DNA from: Advenella sp048381675
GTDB taxonomy: Bacteria; Pseudomonadota; Gammaproteobacteria; Burkholderiales; Burkholderiaceae_B
DNA: 64,000 nt
Direction of reading: 5' to 3'
Assembly: GCF_048381675.1 (NCBI RefSeq)
Contig: NZ_JBLWIS010000001.1
Location: 1 to 64,000 of the forward strand
Numbering within the stretch: position 1 is the stretch's first letter; each line of letters begins with the position of its first letter. Of this stretch, positions 46,913 to 56,656 are shown in pieces. The notes under the pieces are model-generated. The model worked only from the letters and a program-made list of their open reading frames with translations, had not been told where the DNA came from and did not search any database. The position numbers were made by a program, and so were the translations under genes.

Positions 46913-47787
46913 GATTTAATTATACTTAGCTGCCTATGATATTCTTGTTTTATTTCAGGAGTAATAAGGGTGGAATTTCTTCTTTTATAAATAATTGACA
47001 TTAAATTTAAAGTGGAGGCAATTTTAATTATGGTTTTTTTTAATTTTAAAGCTCTGATTATTTTTTTATATTCTAAATCAGTCAAAATCCCATGATGATA
47101 TTTATTAATAATATCAATTTGTACATTATAAGCACGAAGCATTTTTTGTTTAGTAACATTATTTTCTTCACGATAATAATATAAATAATCCGATAAAAAA
47201 CCTACTTTTAAGTCATTATTAATAGCAGCTTTAATCCATAACTCATAATCCTGGCCTGTGAAAGTTGTTTCATTGTATAGATTTCTATTGTACCAGTTTT
47301 TTTTTGCAATAATTGTAGCATGGGCTATGCCAGCCTTTCCAACTAAAGCATCGGCTTTTGAGGGTTTTTTTTGATGAACTGTTCTTAAACCATTTAATGA
47401 ATCATTGTTTTTAATAGAAAGTATTGATGTTGCAACTAAATCATAATGAGGATTTTTTATTAGAAACTCAATTTGTTTTTCTATTCTATTATTTGGTATT
47501 AAATCGTCTGCATCCATGCGAGCGATGTAATCATATTTGGCTTCACGTATTATTTGATTTAATCGGATAGGTAATTTTTTATTTTTTCCATCAGCGATAA
47601 TACGAATTCTATCATCTTTAAATGATTGTGCGATTTTTAAAGAGCTATCAGTTGATCCATCATCTATTAGAATAAGCTCCCAATATGTATATGTTTGTGC
47701 TAATACTGATTTAATTGCATTTGCTAAATATTTTTCAGCGTTATAAATCGGCATCCCTATTGTTAAGTATATTGGATTGTTATTCAT
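46909..47787 (-). CDS. GT2 family glycosyltransferase
   Basis: The 292-residue GT-A enzyme has IGMPIYNAEKYLANAIKSVL (about 10-29), the nucleotide-binding DDGSTDSS (about 41) and the metal-binding RMDADD (about 91). C-terminal to the catalytic part are hydrophobic-amphipathic helices. It overlaps the next gene by 4 bp. It probably adds one sugar of the repeat unit on the cytoplasmic face. Very AT-rich. Confidence 0.87.
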   Translation of the reverse strand: MNNNPIYLTIGMPIYNAEKYLANAIKSVLAQTYTYWELILIDDGSTDSSLKIAQSFKDDRIRIIADGKNKKLPIRLNQIIREAKYDYIARMDADDLIPNNRIEKQIEFLIKNPHYDLVATSILSIKNNDSLNGLRTVHQKKPSKADALVGKAGIAHATIIAKKNWYNRNLYNETTFTGQDYELWIKAAINNDLKVGFLSDYLYYYREENNVTKQKMLRAYNVQIDIINKYHHGILTDLEYKKIIRALKLKKTIIKIASTLNLMSIIYKRRNSTLITPEIKQEYHRQLSIIKS

Positions 47788-47929
47788 AGTTGAAATATTA
47801 AAAATTGGTTCGATAATTTAAAAGAATAAATTAATGGGTTTAGTGTTTTTTTGAAAATAAAAAAAATTAGTATTTCTTTAATTAGTTGAGATATCAATAA
47901 TATTTTTTGAGTGTTAAAATATCTCCACT

Positions 47930-48770
47930 CTATTTCCGAAGCTTGATTCCAATCAGCAAGATACATTGTGAACCTTTTTTAATAAATTCACTCCCAACAA
48001 ATTTCATATGGTTTATATCGGGTTTAAATGAGCTTAATCTAAGAATTTCCATCTCTAGAGCTGTTGGTAAATAAGCTTCAAAATTTAATTGATTAATTGG
48101 ATCATAGTGCTCAACGATTAATGCTTTCTCATGAGGTATAAGAGCCCTTAGAGTCAAGATATATTATCTGATTACAAGCAATAATACGTTCATTAATCAT
48201 ATAGCTAGCTAAACTATTAATTATTTTTGCTTCTGACTTTGAAAGGGTTTTAAGAAATTCTAAATTTCGAATAGAATACTTGTTGGGTAATTTAACTTCT
48301 CATACTAAGACACTACCTCATAATCTTTGTAAATCTTCAACAGATATTTTTTCAGCATATTCTTGCCAAATAAACAGCGAGTCTTTATCAGGATCTAGTG
48401 GCGATAGACCTTGGATATCATTGGAAAGTTGTTCTTCTGAAAATAAAATAGCTTTTGATATATTAATTTTGGTTCGAGCAACTATGTAAGTAGAGGTTAG
48501 GTTTCCAGATTCGATTACATCATGTAGGGTTATTGTAGGTTCAATATGTACTATGTCTTTAGGAATATTCGTTTTTTCAGAATTTGTTATTAAAAAAGTA
48601 CCATCTATTCTAAGTTGTTTTTTTTCGTTTAAGATATCTGCTGTGTTTTTATTGGTTTGTACAAGCATAAGAATTTCATTTCTCCTAACTTTATTTAATA
48701 CACGTCTTTCTCTATTTTTTGCCATAGAAAAAGTAATGAACCCATACCTTTTTAAGTTAGAGTCTCCCAT
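47930..48770 (-). pseudogene. Decayed DUF2806-like gene inside the polysaccharide locus
   Basis: The start MGDSNLKRYGFITFSMAKNR runs 150 codons to EDLQRL, then a TGA stands where Trp would suit. The same frame continues (GSVLV, second TGA, EVKLPNKYSIRNLEFLKTLS KSEAKIINSLASYMINE) and shifts frame near 48155 into LRALIPHEKALIVEHYDPIN. The pattern WQEYAEKI...RL-G-VLVGEV...S.R.LE.LK.LSK.EA resembles the DUF2806 family. It is not a sugar enzyme. Two stops and a frameshift make it dead. Confidence 0.6.
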
Positions 48771-48939
48771 AATTTTATTATTAATTTTTCACCTGCTAAG
48801 TCTATATATTTTTCTGATTTTTTAACTTAATTTAAAAATGAATTATTCATTTACTAAATATAATAATTCTAAAATTATTTGGAAAGTTATTCAATTTAAA
48901 TTAATTATTTGTTGATTTTAAATTTGGCTATCAATAAAA

Positions 48940-50016
48940 TTACTTTTTTGTGTCAATAATAAATTCAATATATTGATGGCAAATTTTTTCTTTTGAATAT
49001 TTCTCTCTAAAATTTAAATATTCTTTTTTCATTTTATTTATTAAATCCTTAGATTGCATTAGTTTAGATAGTTTTTTTACATATATTTCTTTTTCTTGTA
49101 AAGGAATTAAAAAACCATTTTCACCATCTTGAATAATATCAGCAGGGCCTGCAGAACAATCATAAGCAATACTAGCTAAGGGAAAAGCAACTGCTTCGCT
49201 TAATGCATTTGGAAAGCCTTCGGATATGGAAGTAAAAGCAAAAATGCTTCCAAGTGAAAAATAATAATCAATATTTTTTACAGCTCCAATCAGTCTAATT
49301 CTTTTTTCTTCTCCTAATAATTTAATTTTTTTTTCTAAAATTTCTCTTTCGGGACCTTCACCAAGTATTATTAATTCCCAATCTCTATTTTTATCAGCTT
49401 GTAAAAAAATATCAATTAATTCTGAGAAATTTTTACTAGGAATTAATCGGCCCATTGATATTATTACATTATTATATTTTTTCTCAAGTGAATCATCAAT
49501 TGTACGTAATGGATTAGGTATTACTGTAATATTAGAATTATATTTCTTTTTTTTTGCTATATCCTTGGCTTGTTGGGTTTGAGAAATAAGTCCATTCGAT
49601 AAAGGATAAAGGATTTTTTGAAAAAATCTTGTTTGTATGGGAAGTTTTTTTTGTGGGCTACTCCTGTCAGAAATAAAAACTTTACAACTAGATAATTTTG
49701 ATCCAATTATTGATAAAGGATTGAAGACTTCACTGAATGATAAAACAGTATGAGGAGATTCTTTGCGAAGAGTTTTGACTAAATATTTAATCATTCTTAT
49801 TTTTTCTAAAATGCCACCTTTATAGGGATTTTTAGGTGAAATAATATTGATGTTATTATTTAAAGGATATGCAACTTCATTTGATATTAAACAAATAATT
49901 GTAACTCTTAGTCCTATGTTATCAGCATGATTTGCAATAAGACTTAAAACTCTTTCCATTCCCCCCATTTGTAGTGATGGAGTAATTAAACATATTTTTT
50001 TTGAGACGTGTTTCAT
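48940..50016 (-). CDS. GT4 family glycosyltransferase
   Basis: The 358-residue GT-B enzyme has an N-terminal acceptor domain start CLITPSLQMGGMERVLSLIA (about 9-28), VISMGRLIPSKNFSELIDIF (about 184-203) and the E-x7-E motif SEGFPNALSEAVAFPLASIA (about 263-282). This is the standard retaining glycosyltransferase of capsule loci. It follows the wzy-like gene by 14 bp. Confidence 0.88.
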   Translation of the reverse strand: MKHVSKKICLITPSLQMGGMERVLSLIANHADNIGLRVTIICLISNEVAYPLNNNINIISPKNPYKGGILEKIRMIKYLVKTLRKESPHTVLSFSEVFNPLSIIGSKLSSCKVFISDRSSPQKKLPIQTRFFQKILYPLSNGLISQTQQAKDIAKKKKYNSNITVIPNPLRTIDDSLEKKYNNVIISMGRLIPSKNFSELIDIFLQADKNRDWELIILGEGPEREILEKKIKLLGEEKRIRLIGAVKNIDYYFSLGSIFAFTSISEGFPNALSEAVAFPLASIAYDCSAGPADIIQDGENGFLIPLQEKEIYVKKLSKLMQSKDLINKMKKEYLNFREKYSKEKICHQYIEFIIDTKK

Positions 50017-50030
50017 TTTAAAATAATTTT

Positions 50031-51431
50031 TTATTTTTTTGGAAGAAATTTATTAATAAATAAGAAGCAATGGTGCAGAATTAAAAGATAAATTATTGAC
50101 TGTAATGGATATAATAACTGTCCTCTATTAATGGATAAAGCATCCATTAATAAACAAAGATAAATTAGTACATAAATCATATTAAATGAATTTGCTTTGA
50201 TGAAAGATTTTGCAGAAAATCTACCAAATAAGAACATTATAATAAAAACACCATAAATACTAAAATTTACATAAATATCTGCTATAACTTCACTGCCTAC
50301 ACCCCATGTGGCATGATTTCCTAGGCTAATTATAGTAAAGAAGTTACTAGTTCCCCTGTACATGAGTGGTATGTCAAAGGTATTAACAACAATTCCAGCC
50401 AAAAAAGGAAATGCTCCAGCAATATTTACGAGGTATGTTGTGCCATATAAGTATGGATGCTTTTCAGGGACACTATCAAGAGCCATATATAAAATTCGAT
50501 TTGAGCCTGCAAGTTCTCCAGTAATGTTGATACTGTCAGAATCAATCAACGAAGAATATCCTCTTTCAAATATATTTTGATTATTAAAAGTACTGCTATC
50601 TTTTCCACGCCCCATCCCTATAATTGTAAAAATTAAAGCTCCGGTAAGAATAAAAAATATTATTTTTTTTAAAGATATGGGTTTGATAAAAATTGCATAA
50701 GAACCAAAAAATAATATTAAAATTTTAAGGATAGGGCCTCTATCTCCAATTAATAAAAAAATTAAAATAAAAGATGAGACAATAATAAAAAATATGCGAT
50801 TTGATAAAAAATCTTTAAAAATAGTATAGATTTTTGAGGATTGAGAAATTTCTTTAAAAAAATATATTATTCTTAAATATAATAAAGCATTAAGAATTAG
50901 AAAAATATACTTCGCCCCTTCCCCCCAACTCTCTCCACCATCATATATACCAGAAAATAAAACAGGACCTGCTGTAATTATAAAAAATATAAACGTTAAT
51001 GTTAATAAAGAATCATGGACTAAATGATTTGTTTTTTTTTGAAAATTTATTTTTTGGGTTGTTTTATCATTTACCGTTTTATAGGAAGAGTAGCCCCACA
51101 TCCATATTGTAATGCTTATTACGCTAAGCCAAGTAGAAAAATTAACTATGTTTTTGTTGATCCATATAAGTTCTGGTTTTTCTGGTTCAATGCCAAGCGA
51201 TGCTAATGCTGGAATTTGTATGTGAACAATAGTAAATCCAATTAGAAATATAAAATCAAATCGCATCCAGTTTTTCGTTATTTTTTTATGACGAATAAAA
51301 AATAAAATTACTAATGTAAAATATATACATGTATAGACTAAGTTTAATGAGGGGCTGAATTCACCGATTATAGATGGTGTGAGAATTAATAATATTAAGA
51401 TTGCACCCAAATAAAAAAGAGTGTTAAGCAT
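50031..51431 (-). CDS. wzy: Wzy-like polysaccharide repeat-unit polymerase
   Basis: This 466-residue integral membrane protein has about twelve hydrophobic spans and a larger extracytoplasmic loop in its C-terminal half (about 285-355), the layout of O-antigen/capsule polymerases. Sequence identity in this family is poor, so the call rests on topology and context beside wzx, wzc and glycosyltransferases. It is the only such protein in the locus. Confidence 0.75.
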   Translation of the reverse strand: MLNTLFYLGAILILLILTPSIIGEFSPSLNLVYTCIYFTLVILFFIRHKKITKNWMRFDFIFLIGFTIVHIQIPALASLGIEPEKPELIWINKNIVNFSTWLSVISITIWMWGYSSYKTVNDKTTQKINFQKKTNHLVHDSLLTLTFIFFIITAGPVLFSGIYDGGESWGEGAKYIFLILNALLYLRIIYFFKEISQSSKIYTIFKDFLSNRIFFIIVSSFILIFLLIGDRGPILKILILFFGSYAIFIKPISLKKIIFFILTGALIFTIIGMGRGKDSSTFNNQNIFERGYSSLIDSDSINITGELAGSNRILYMALDSVPEKHPYLYGTTYLVNIAGAFPFLAGIVVNTFDIPLMYRGTSNFFTIISLGNHATWGVGSEVIADIYVNFSIYGVFIIMFLFGRFSAKSFIKANSFNMIYVLIYLCLLMDALSINRGQLLYPLQSIIYLLILHHCFLFINKFLPKK

Positions 51432-51577
51432 ATTTTATGATATGTTATTCAAAAAATTAAAAATAAATAAGAGTTAATATATTAAATTAGATTTAATATT
51501 ATGATTTTTTATTTATTTAAAATTTTTTATTATTTAAATAATGATGGTTTCTAAGGGAAAGTTTAAAAATAAATAGT

Positions 51578-52603
51578 TTAGTTTTTCTTTAAGTTATTTA
51601 TTAATTGCTCAATCATCCATTCTTGCGGAGTGAATGATTCCTCATGCCAGTTTAAGTGTTTATCCCAATAGCCAGGGCATTTGTCATAAGGTTTAACTGC
51701 AAATCCATAAGAAATTTCAACAATTAAAGGTAATCCATTTTTATCATGAATAAAGTCATAAGCTACTGATTGGGCATTTATTTTTTTATTGATATTAAAA
51801 GCTAAACTGACACAACGTTCATCTATACTCTGTCGATCAAATTCTATTGCTCCGCTACCTGATGCTCGAAAGTCATTTTCTCTGACTAATCGTTTAACAG
51901 CAAAGGCTTTATCTCCAATGATGATGATGCGTAAGTCAGATTTGTTGTTTGGTACAAAATCTTGGAAATATATATAGCCTCTTTCAGGCGCTTTTTTTCT
52001 TGAAAACTCTGTAGATATAAAAAATCTTACTAATCCTTTTAGTACATAAATAAAGGATTCTTTTTTTTCTTTAAATTTTCTATAACATTCACTTAATGCT
52101 GCAACACGATCATACTGAGAAAAACCTTTGCCAAAAGCTTTGTTGATTAATTTTAGTGCTTCATCTTTAGATTTGACCAAGCGTACATTTGATGCGCCAG
52201 CTCCACCTCTCAGTTTAAAAACTTTAGGATAGTTTGTTTTTTTGGCCCAGTTGGTGGCCTTTTCCTTGTCATAAAATACATAGCTGGGGACAAGTGGGGC
52301 ATCTATAGCCTCAAGTAAATATTTTTGTGCTACTTTATCATCGAAATGCCATCCAGTTTTGAAGTCAGGAAACACTCTTATGCTTGCGTGTTCTAATGCA
52401 AAGAGAATTTTTTTAGCTACCATAGTATCTTTATTGATAGCATGGTTGTGGTGCCACATCAATACATTACAATCATGCAATTGTTGGATGATATCGTTAT
52501 CAAATGCGTTGACTATTTTATAAGGGATTTTTTTCTTGTCACAATAAGAAATCCAGCGGTCAGAGAAGCTGCTGGGGCGATGATGTATAGCTATTTTTTT
52601 CAT
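51578..52603 (-). CDS. ATP-grasp-fold protein in the capsule locus
   Basis: The 341-residue protein has an ATP-grasp pattern: KLRGGAGASNVRLVKSKDEA (about 129-148, the grasp loop), YFQDFVPNNKSDLRIIIIGD (about 208-227), KRLVRENDFRASGSG (about 231) and a metal-binding IVEISYGFAV (about 296). Such folds ligate carboxylates to amines. Here it might attach an amino acid to a sugar or modify a precursor. It overlaps the wzx start region by 4 bp. The substrate is unknown. Confidence 0.68.
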   Translation of the reverse strand: MKKIAIHHRPSSFSDRWISYCDKKKIPYKIVNAFDNDIIQQLHDCNVLMWHHNHAINKDTMVAKKILFALEHASIRVFPDFKTGWHFDDKVAQKYLLEAIDAPLVPSYVFYDKEKATNWAKKTNYPKVFKLRGGAGASNVRLVKSKDEALKLINKAFGKGFSQYDRVAALSECYRKFKEKKESFIYVLKGLVRFFISTEFSRKKAPERGYIYFQDFVPNNKSDLRIIIIGDKAFAVKRLVRENDFRASGSGAIEFDRQSIDERCVSLAFNINKKINAQSVAYDFIHDKNGLPLIVEISYGFAVKPYDKCPGYWDKHLNWHEESFTPQEWMIEQLINNLKKN

Positions 52604-53868
52604 ATGGATAACTCTTTTTGTTTTATTTTTCTTGCTTTAAGCATTACAGCTCCGCCTAACAGTATTCTGGTTAATGTAATAGTTATTGCGGCTCCAATAA
52701 AATCAAAATAGTGAATTAATGGAAACGATAAGATAAAACCTGCTGCTGAAACAATAATCGTAATATTTCTCAATGATTTTTCATATCCTTTAATAATCAT
52801 ATAGTTGGTGCCATATATGTTATTTAGAGATAAAAATACAATCGACAGGGATAATATTTGTAAAACTAATGCGGCCGGCTCGAATTCAGGAGTAAAAAAC
52901 ACATCAATTATCAATGGTGCTGCGAGACTTAAAGAAATAAAAAGTATGATAGCAAGACTCATTTGAACCCTGATATATAAATCATGCTTATTTATTTTTC
53001 TAGATAAGAACGGAAAAAATACTCTGGATATCACCATCAAAAATTGCTGGCCAATCTCTACAAATTTTCTTCCTGCGTCTAACATACCATTTGATATGCT
53101 TCCACCATAAAACCCCAGCAACACAGTAGAGAAGCTGTTGTAAAGATTCGGCATTATGTTATTGATAAAAATATCTGTACTGTTTTTGGTAGTGAGCATA
53201 ATTTGTCGCCATTGCGGAGCATGAATTTTCACTTGCCATTTCACTATAATGATATACATGGAAAAAAAACCACATGTCAGATAGCCCAAGCTCATAAGTA
53301 TGGGCTGTAGAATAAAGTCTTCTTTTTTATTAATGAATATAAACACCATCGCTGTGAACAGTGCTTTTGATAGCAAGTTGAAGATGGTAATGTATTTCAT
53401 TCGTTCCATGGCCTGAAAAAACCAGTCAGGAAACATGATGTGACCGGGAATCAAGAGGAAGGTAACGAGAAGAATCGCCTGGTTTTCCTGAAAATAGGGT
53501 ACAGTTGTTATTAGTATCAATAACAGGCTAAACGAAATTGCCATAAGAAGTGCTCTCGCCCAAAGCACATTGGAGAATATTTTAGATACTTTTTCTGGAT
53601 TTTCTCTATTCTGGGCAACATCCCGGGTGGCAGTATAGTTGAATCCCCAGTCAGTAATTGTCTGAAACCAGACGATCACTGCTCCAGCGAACGCTATTTT
53701 ACCAAATCCTTCTACACCTATTACTCGGGCAAGATAGGGTATGGTTAGCAAAGGGAAAACATAGCCAGTAATTTGCAACAGCATCATATAGCCGAAATTG
53801 CTGACTAATGTTCTGCTGTCTTTGCTTTTACTGACACGGACTTGCAATGCCTTTATTTTTTTTAGCAT
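52600..53868 (-). CDS. wzx: Wzx-type oligosaccharide flippase
   Basis: This 422-residue membrane protein of the MOP superfamily has about twelve spans. The start NFGYMMLLQITGYVFPLLTI PYLARVIGVEGFGKIAFA is the characteristic Wzx/RfbX N-terminus. It flips the undecaprenyl-linked repeat unit to the periplasm for Wzy. It follows wzc by 48 bp. Confidence 0.9.
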   Translation of the reverse strand: MLKKIKALQVRVSKSKDSRTLVSNFGYMMLLQITGYVFPLLTIPYLARVIGVEGFGKIAFAGAVIVWFQTITDWGFNYTATRDVAQNRENPEKVSKIFSNVLWARALLMAISFSLLLILITTVPYFQENQAILLVTFLLIPGHIMFPDWFFQAMERMKYITIFNLLSKALFTAMVFIFINKKEDFILQPILMSLGYLTCGFFSMYIIIVKWQVKIHAPQWRQIMLTTKNSTDIFINNIMPNLYNSFSTVLLGFYGGSISNGMLDAGRKFVEIGQQFLMVISRVFFPFLSRKINKHDLYIRVQMSLAIILFISLSLAAPLIIDVFFTPEFEPAALVLQILSLSIVFLSLNNIYGTNYMIIKGYEKSLRNITIIVSAAGFILSFPLIHYFDFIGAAITITLTRILLGGAVMLKARKIKQKELSI

Positions 53869-53916
53869 GTATTTTTAAAAGCCGTAAGTGGGCATTGCCT
53901 TGATATCCCGTACCTA

Positions 53917-56145
53917 TTAAGCCTCAGAACCATACTCATAATTCGAATATTTGTAGTACCCATACTTCGAACCATAACGGCGATTCTTCGCTACCATATC
54001 GTTAAATATCACGCCCTTAACCTGTCCACCCGCCTGGCGTATGCGCTTGGTAGATTCATCTATTTCACCCAGGGTGGTTTCATTGGCTCGTGCCAGCAGG
54101 AAGGTGGCGCCTGCGTGGGGTGCCAGTGTCATGGCATCAGACACGGCCAGTACTGGGGGGCTGTCTACCAGTATCAGATCATAATGTTTGGCTAGTTGCT
54201 GTAGCTTTTCTATCGCTTGGGCAGACAGCAGTAATTCTGAAGGATTGGGGGGCAGTACGCCGGTGCTCATGAAGTCTACGTTGGGTAGTACATTTTTATG
54301 AATGGCTTGTTCTGCGCTAATGGAACCGCTAATGAATTCACTGGTGCCGTTGTTACGATGCTTGCCAAAGTATTGGTTAATATAGCCTTTACGCAGGTCG
54401 GCATCTATCAGCAATATTTTTTTGTTGGCTGAGCCCAGTACCGCTGCAAAGTTTACGCTAATGAATGATTTCCCAATACTGGGGGTAGGGCCGGTAATTA
54501 AAACAATGTTGTTTGCTGCTTCCAGCATGGCAAACTGTAATGCGGTGCGCAGGCTGCGCAGGCTTTCTACAGCCGGGTCTTGCGGGGCTACATAGGCCAG
54601 TACATGGTTACCAGGTGTTTTGTCATGTGCTTGCTGGTATTGTGCCAGTTGTTGCTGTGAACGGGGTACGGTGGCAAATACATGCATGCCCAGGTTGCTT
54701 TCAATTTCATTGGCTTCTTTAATACCTGGGTGCAGCATACTGCGTGCAATGGCAACACCCGTGCCCAGCATTAGTCCAAGTAAAACGCCTAGCGCCAATA
54801 CCAGTACTTTTTTGGGCTTAATGGGGTTGTTAGGTGTTACTGCATCGTCAATCACCCGTACATTACCCACTTTGCCTTCTTTCACCAAACGTAGTTGCTG
54901 GGCGCTGTTTAGCAGGTTTACATACATTTCACTGTTCACTTTTACGTTGCGGGTAAGGGTAAGCAGCTGTTGTTCCAGTTCCGGCATTTTTTTTACGCTG
55001 CTGGTAACTTTGGCAATTTCCTTGTTAAGCGCGGCTATTTGCTGGTCGATGGCTTTAATGCTGGGGTGGGCGGCGGTAAACTGGGGGGTTAGTTCACGCC
55101 TTTTTTGTTGCAGCTCCAGCAGCTTCAGTTGCAGGTTAACGCTGGTGTCTAAAGAGGCCTTGCCTTCTGCACCCAGGTCAAAGGTGCCTTTTTTGTCGCG
55201 GAATTCAGTGTACTGGCTTTCAGATTCCTGCATTTGCTGGCGCAGTTCAGGTAGGAAGGCATCCAGAAAACTTAAGGATTTGTCGGCTTCAGCGGCTTTG
55301 CGGTCTATGTTCTGTTTTACATAAACGTTGCCCAGGGTGTTCAGGATTTCGGTAATTAAACGGCGGTCTGGGCCTTCTAGCGTAACGGCTAGCATGCCAG
55401 ATTGTTTGCCTTTTTCGCTTACCTGCAAGTCTCTTTGCAATTGCGCAATTTTTGCCTGGCGAGAGGTGCTGATTACGGTAAAACGGGCACCAGGCCTGGC
55501 TTGCAGGCTGGCAATGTTAACGCGGCCAGGCTCACCGTTATATAGGAATTCGTGGGTTTGGTCGGTTGGGCCGCTTACCAGTAAATCATTGTTTTCGGTG
55601 TACAGGTCGTAGCCGGTTTCAGTGGCCACCAGTTTCAGTTCTGTACCCAGCAGTTCATTGGGTACGTCCAGTTGGCTTAAGCGGATGCTTTCGGTACCCG
55701 ATACATACCCCCCAAAACCAAAAATGCCGGGGTTTGAAAGTTCTGTGGCCCGTTTGGCCAGCCATTGGCCAATAATGGGAATGTAATCGGGGGTGGCGCT
55801 GTTGTTCAGTTGCAGTCGGTCTACGGTTTCACCCACCACCATGCGTGAACGCAGTATTTCAATTTCAGCCGCTACGGGGGAGCCGGCATCAAACAGCAGG
55901 GCCAGTTCGCCCATGGCGGGGTTGGTATTGCCCTGGTTTTGTTCTACCTGAATCAGGGTGTTGGCCTGGTAGATGGGGGTGCTGAACATGGCGTAGGCAA
56001 TGGCCAGCAGGGTGCAAACGCAGGTAATGGCAACAATCAGCCATTTGGCATCTAAAATGGTGTCAAGAATGGCCAGTAAATCTATTTCGTCGTTATCTTT
56101 TTGTGGGTTTAAAGACGAAGAAGGGTTTTGCTGTGGTACGGTCAT
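53917..56145 (-). CDS. wzc: Wzc-type capsule co-polymerase and tyrosine autokinase
   Basis: This 742-residue inner-membrane protein has a Wzz domain with membrane spans near residues 33-52 and 448-467, and a periplasmic coiled region between them. The cytoplasmic BY-kinase has Walker A TGPTPSIGKSFISVN (about 551), A' LLIDADLRKGY (about 578) and B LILVDSPPVLAVSD (about 656). A C-terminal Tyr cluster (RRYGSKYGYYKYSNYEYGSE) carries the autophosphorylation sites reversed by Wzb. Confidence 0.95.
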   Translation of the reverse strand: MTVPQQNPSSSLNPQKDNDEIDLLAILDTILDAKWLIVAITCVCTLLAIAYAMFSTPIYQANTLIQVEQNQGNTNPAMGELALLFDAGSPVAAEIEILRSRMVVGETVDRLQLNNSATPDYIPIIGQWLAKRATELSNPGIFGFGGYVSGTESIRLSQLDVPNELLGTELKLVATETGYDLYTENNDLLVSGPTDQTHEFLYNGEPGRVNIASLQARPGARFTVISTSRQAKIAQLQRDLQVSEKGKQSGMLAVTLEGPDRRLITEILNTLGNVYVKQNIDRKAAEADKSLSFLDAFLPELRQQMQESESQYTEFRDKKGTFDLGAEGKASLDTSVNLQLKLLELQQKRRELTPQFTAAHPSIKAIDQQIAALNKEIAKVTSSVKKMPELEQQLLTLTRNVKVNSEMYVNLLNSAQQLRLVKEGKVGNVRVIDDAVTPNNPIKPKKVLVLALGVLLGLMLGTGVAIARSMLHPGIKEANEIESNLGMHVFATVPRSQQQLAQYQQAHDKTPGNHVLAYVAPQDPAVESLRSLRTALQFAMLEAANNIVLITGPTPSIGKSFISVNFAAVLGSANKKILLIDADLRKGYINQYFGKHRNNGTSEFISGSISAEQAIHKNVLPNVDFMSTGVLPPNPSELLLSAQAIEKLQQLAKHYDLILVDSPPVLAVSDAMTLAPHAGATFLLARANETTLGEIDESTKRIRQAGGQVKGVIFNDMVAKNRRYGSKYGYYKYSNYEYGSEA

Positions 56146-56201
56146 GAAATGCTTGGTTTAGATAAGTGTAAGGGTGAAACAGGAGTGGTGGAAAACCCTG
56201 C

Positions 56202-56645
56202 TTAACTGATTTGTTTGATCAGGTTGGCCCAGTGGCTGACGCCTTGTGCAATAAGCTGGTGTGAGGTTTCAAACGCAGTGCGGTCTTTTCGGTAGGGGTC
56301 GGCAATTTCGGTTTTTTGGCTGGGGCTGGTGTGGCCCAGGCAATGTACTTTGCCACGGGTAAACGGGTATTTTTGTTCCAGCTCTTGTTTGTGGGCGGTT
56401 TCCATCACCAGAATCAAGTCTGCCTGGGTGCACATGTAGCTGCTGATTTGCTGGGCACGGTGGGCGGAAATGTCCAGCCCGTGTTCCAAGGCAATTTCCT
56501 GGGCGGTTTTGTCTGCCGCATGTCCGCTTAGGGCGGCCAGGCCGGCCGACCAGATGTTTTTTTCGGGCAGGGCGGCCTTTAGCAGTGCTTCAGCCACCGG
56601 GCTGCGGCAGATGTTGCCAATACAAACGGTTAATATATTGTTCAT
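56202..56645 (-). CDS. wzb: Low-molecular-weight protein tyrosine phosphatase Wzb
   Basis: The 147 residues have the P-loop CIGNICRSPVAEALL (Cys7, Arg13) and the general-acid Asp in IADPYRKDRTAFETS (about 114). The protein dephosphorylates Wzc. It sits between wza (11 bp) and wzc (56 bp), in the classic order wza-wzb-wzc. Confidence 0.95.
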   Translation of the reverse strand: MNNILTVCIGNICRSPVAEALLKAALPEKNIWSAGLAALSGHAADKTAQEIALEHGLDISAHRAQQISSYMCTQADLILVMETAHKQELEQKYPFTRGKVHCLGHTSPSQKTEIADPYRKDRTAFETSHQLIAQGVSHWANLIKQIS

Positions 56646-56656
56646 TACTGCCGGGT

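Noticed and set aside
47784..47966. 60-codon frame (starts MYLADWNQASEIEWRYFNTQ) whose stop overlaps the GT2 start
   Set aside because: The 4-bp overlap is attractive and it could be the tail of a truncated gene, but it overlaps the decayed DUF2806-like gene, has no recognised family and no clear ribosome site.
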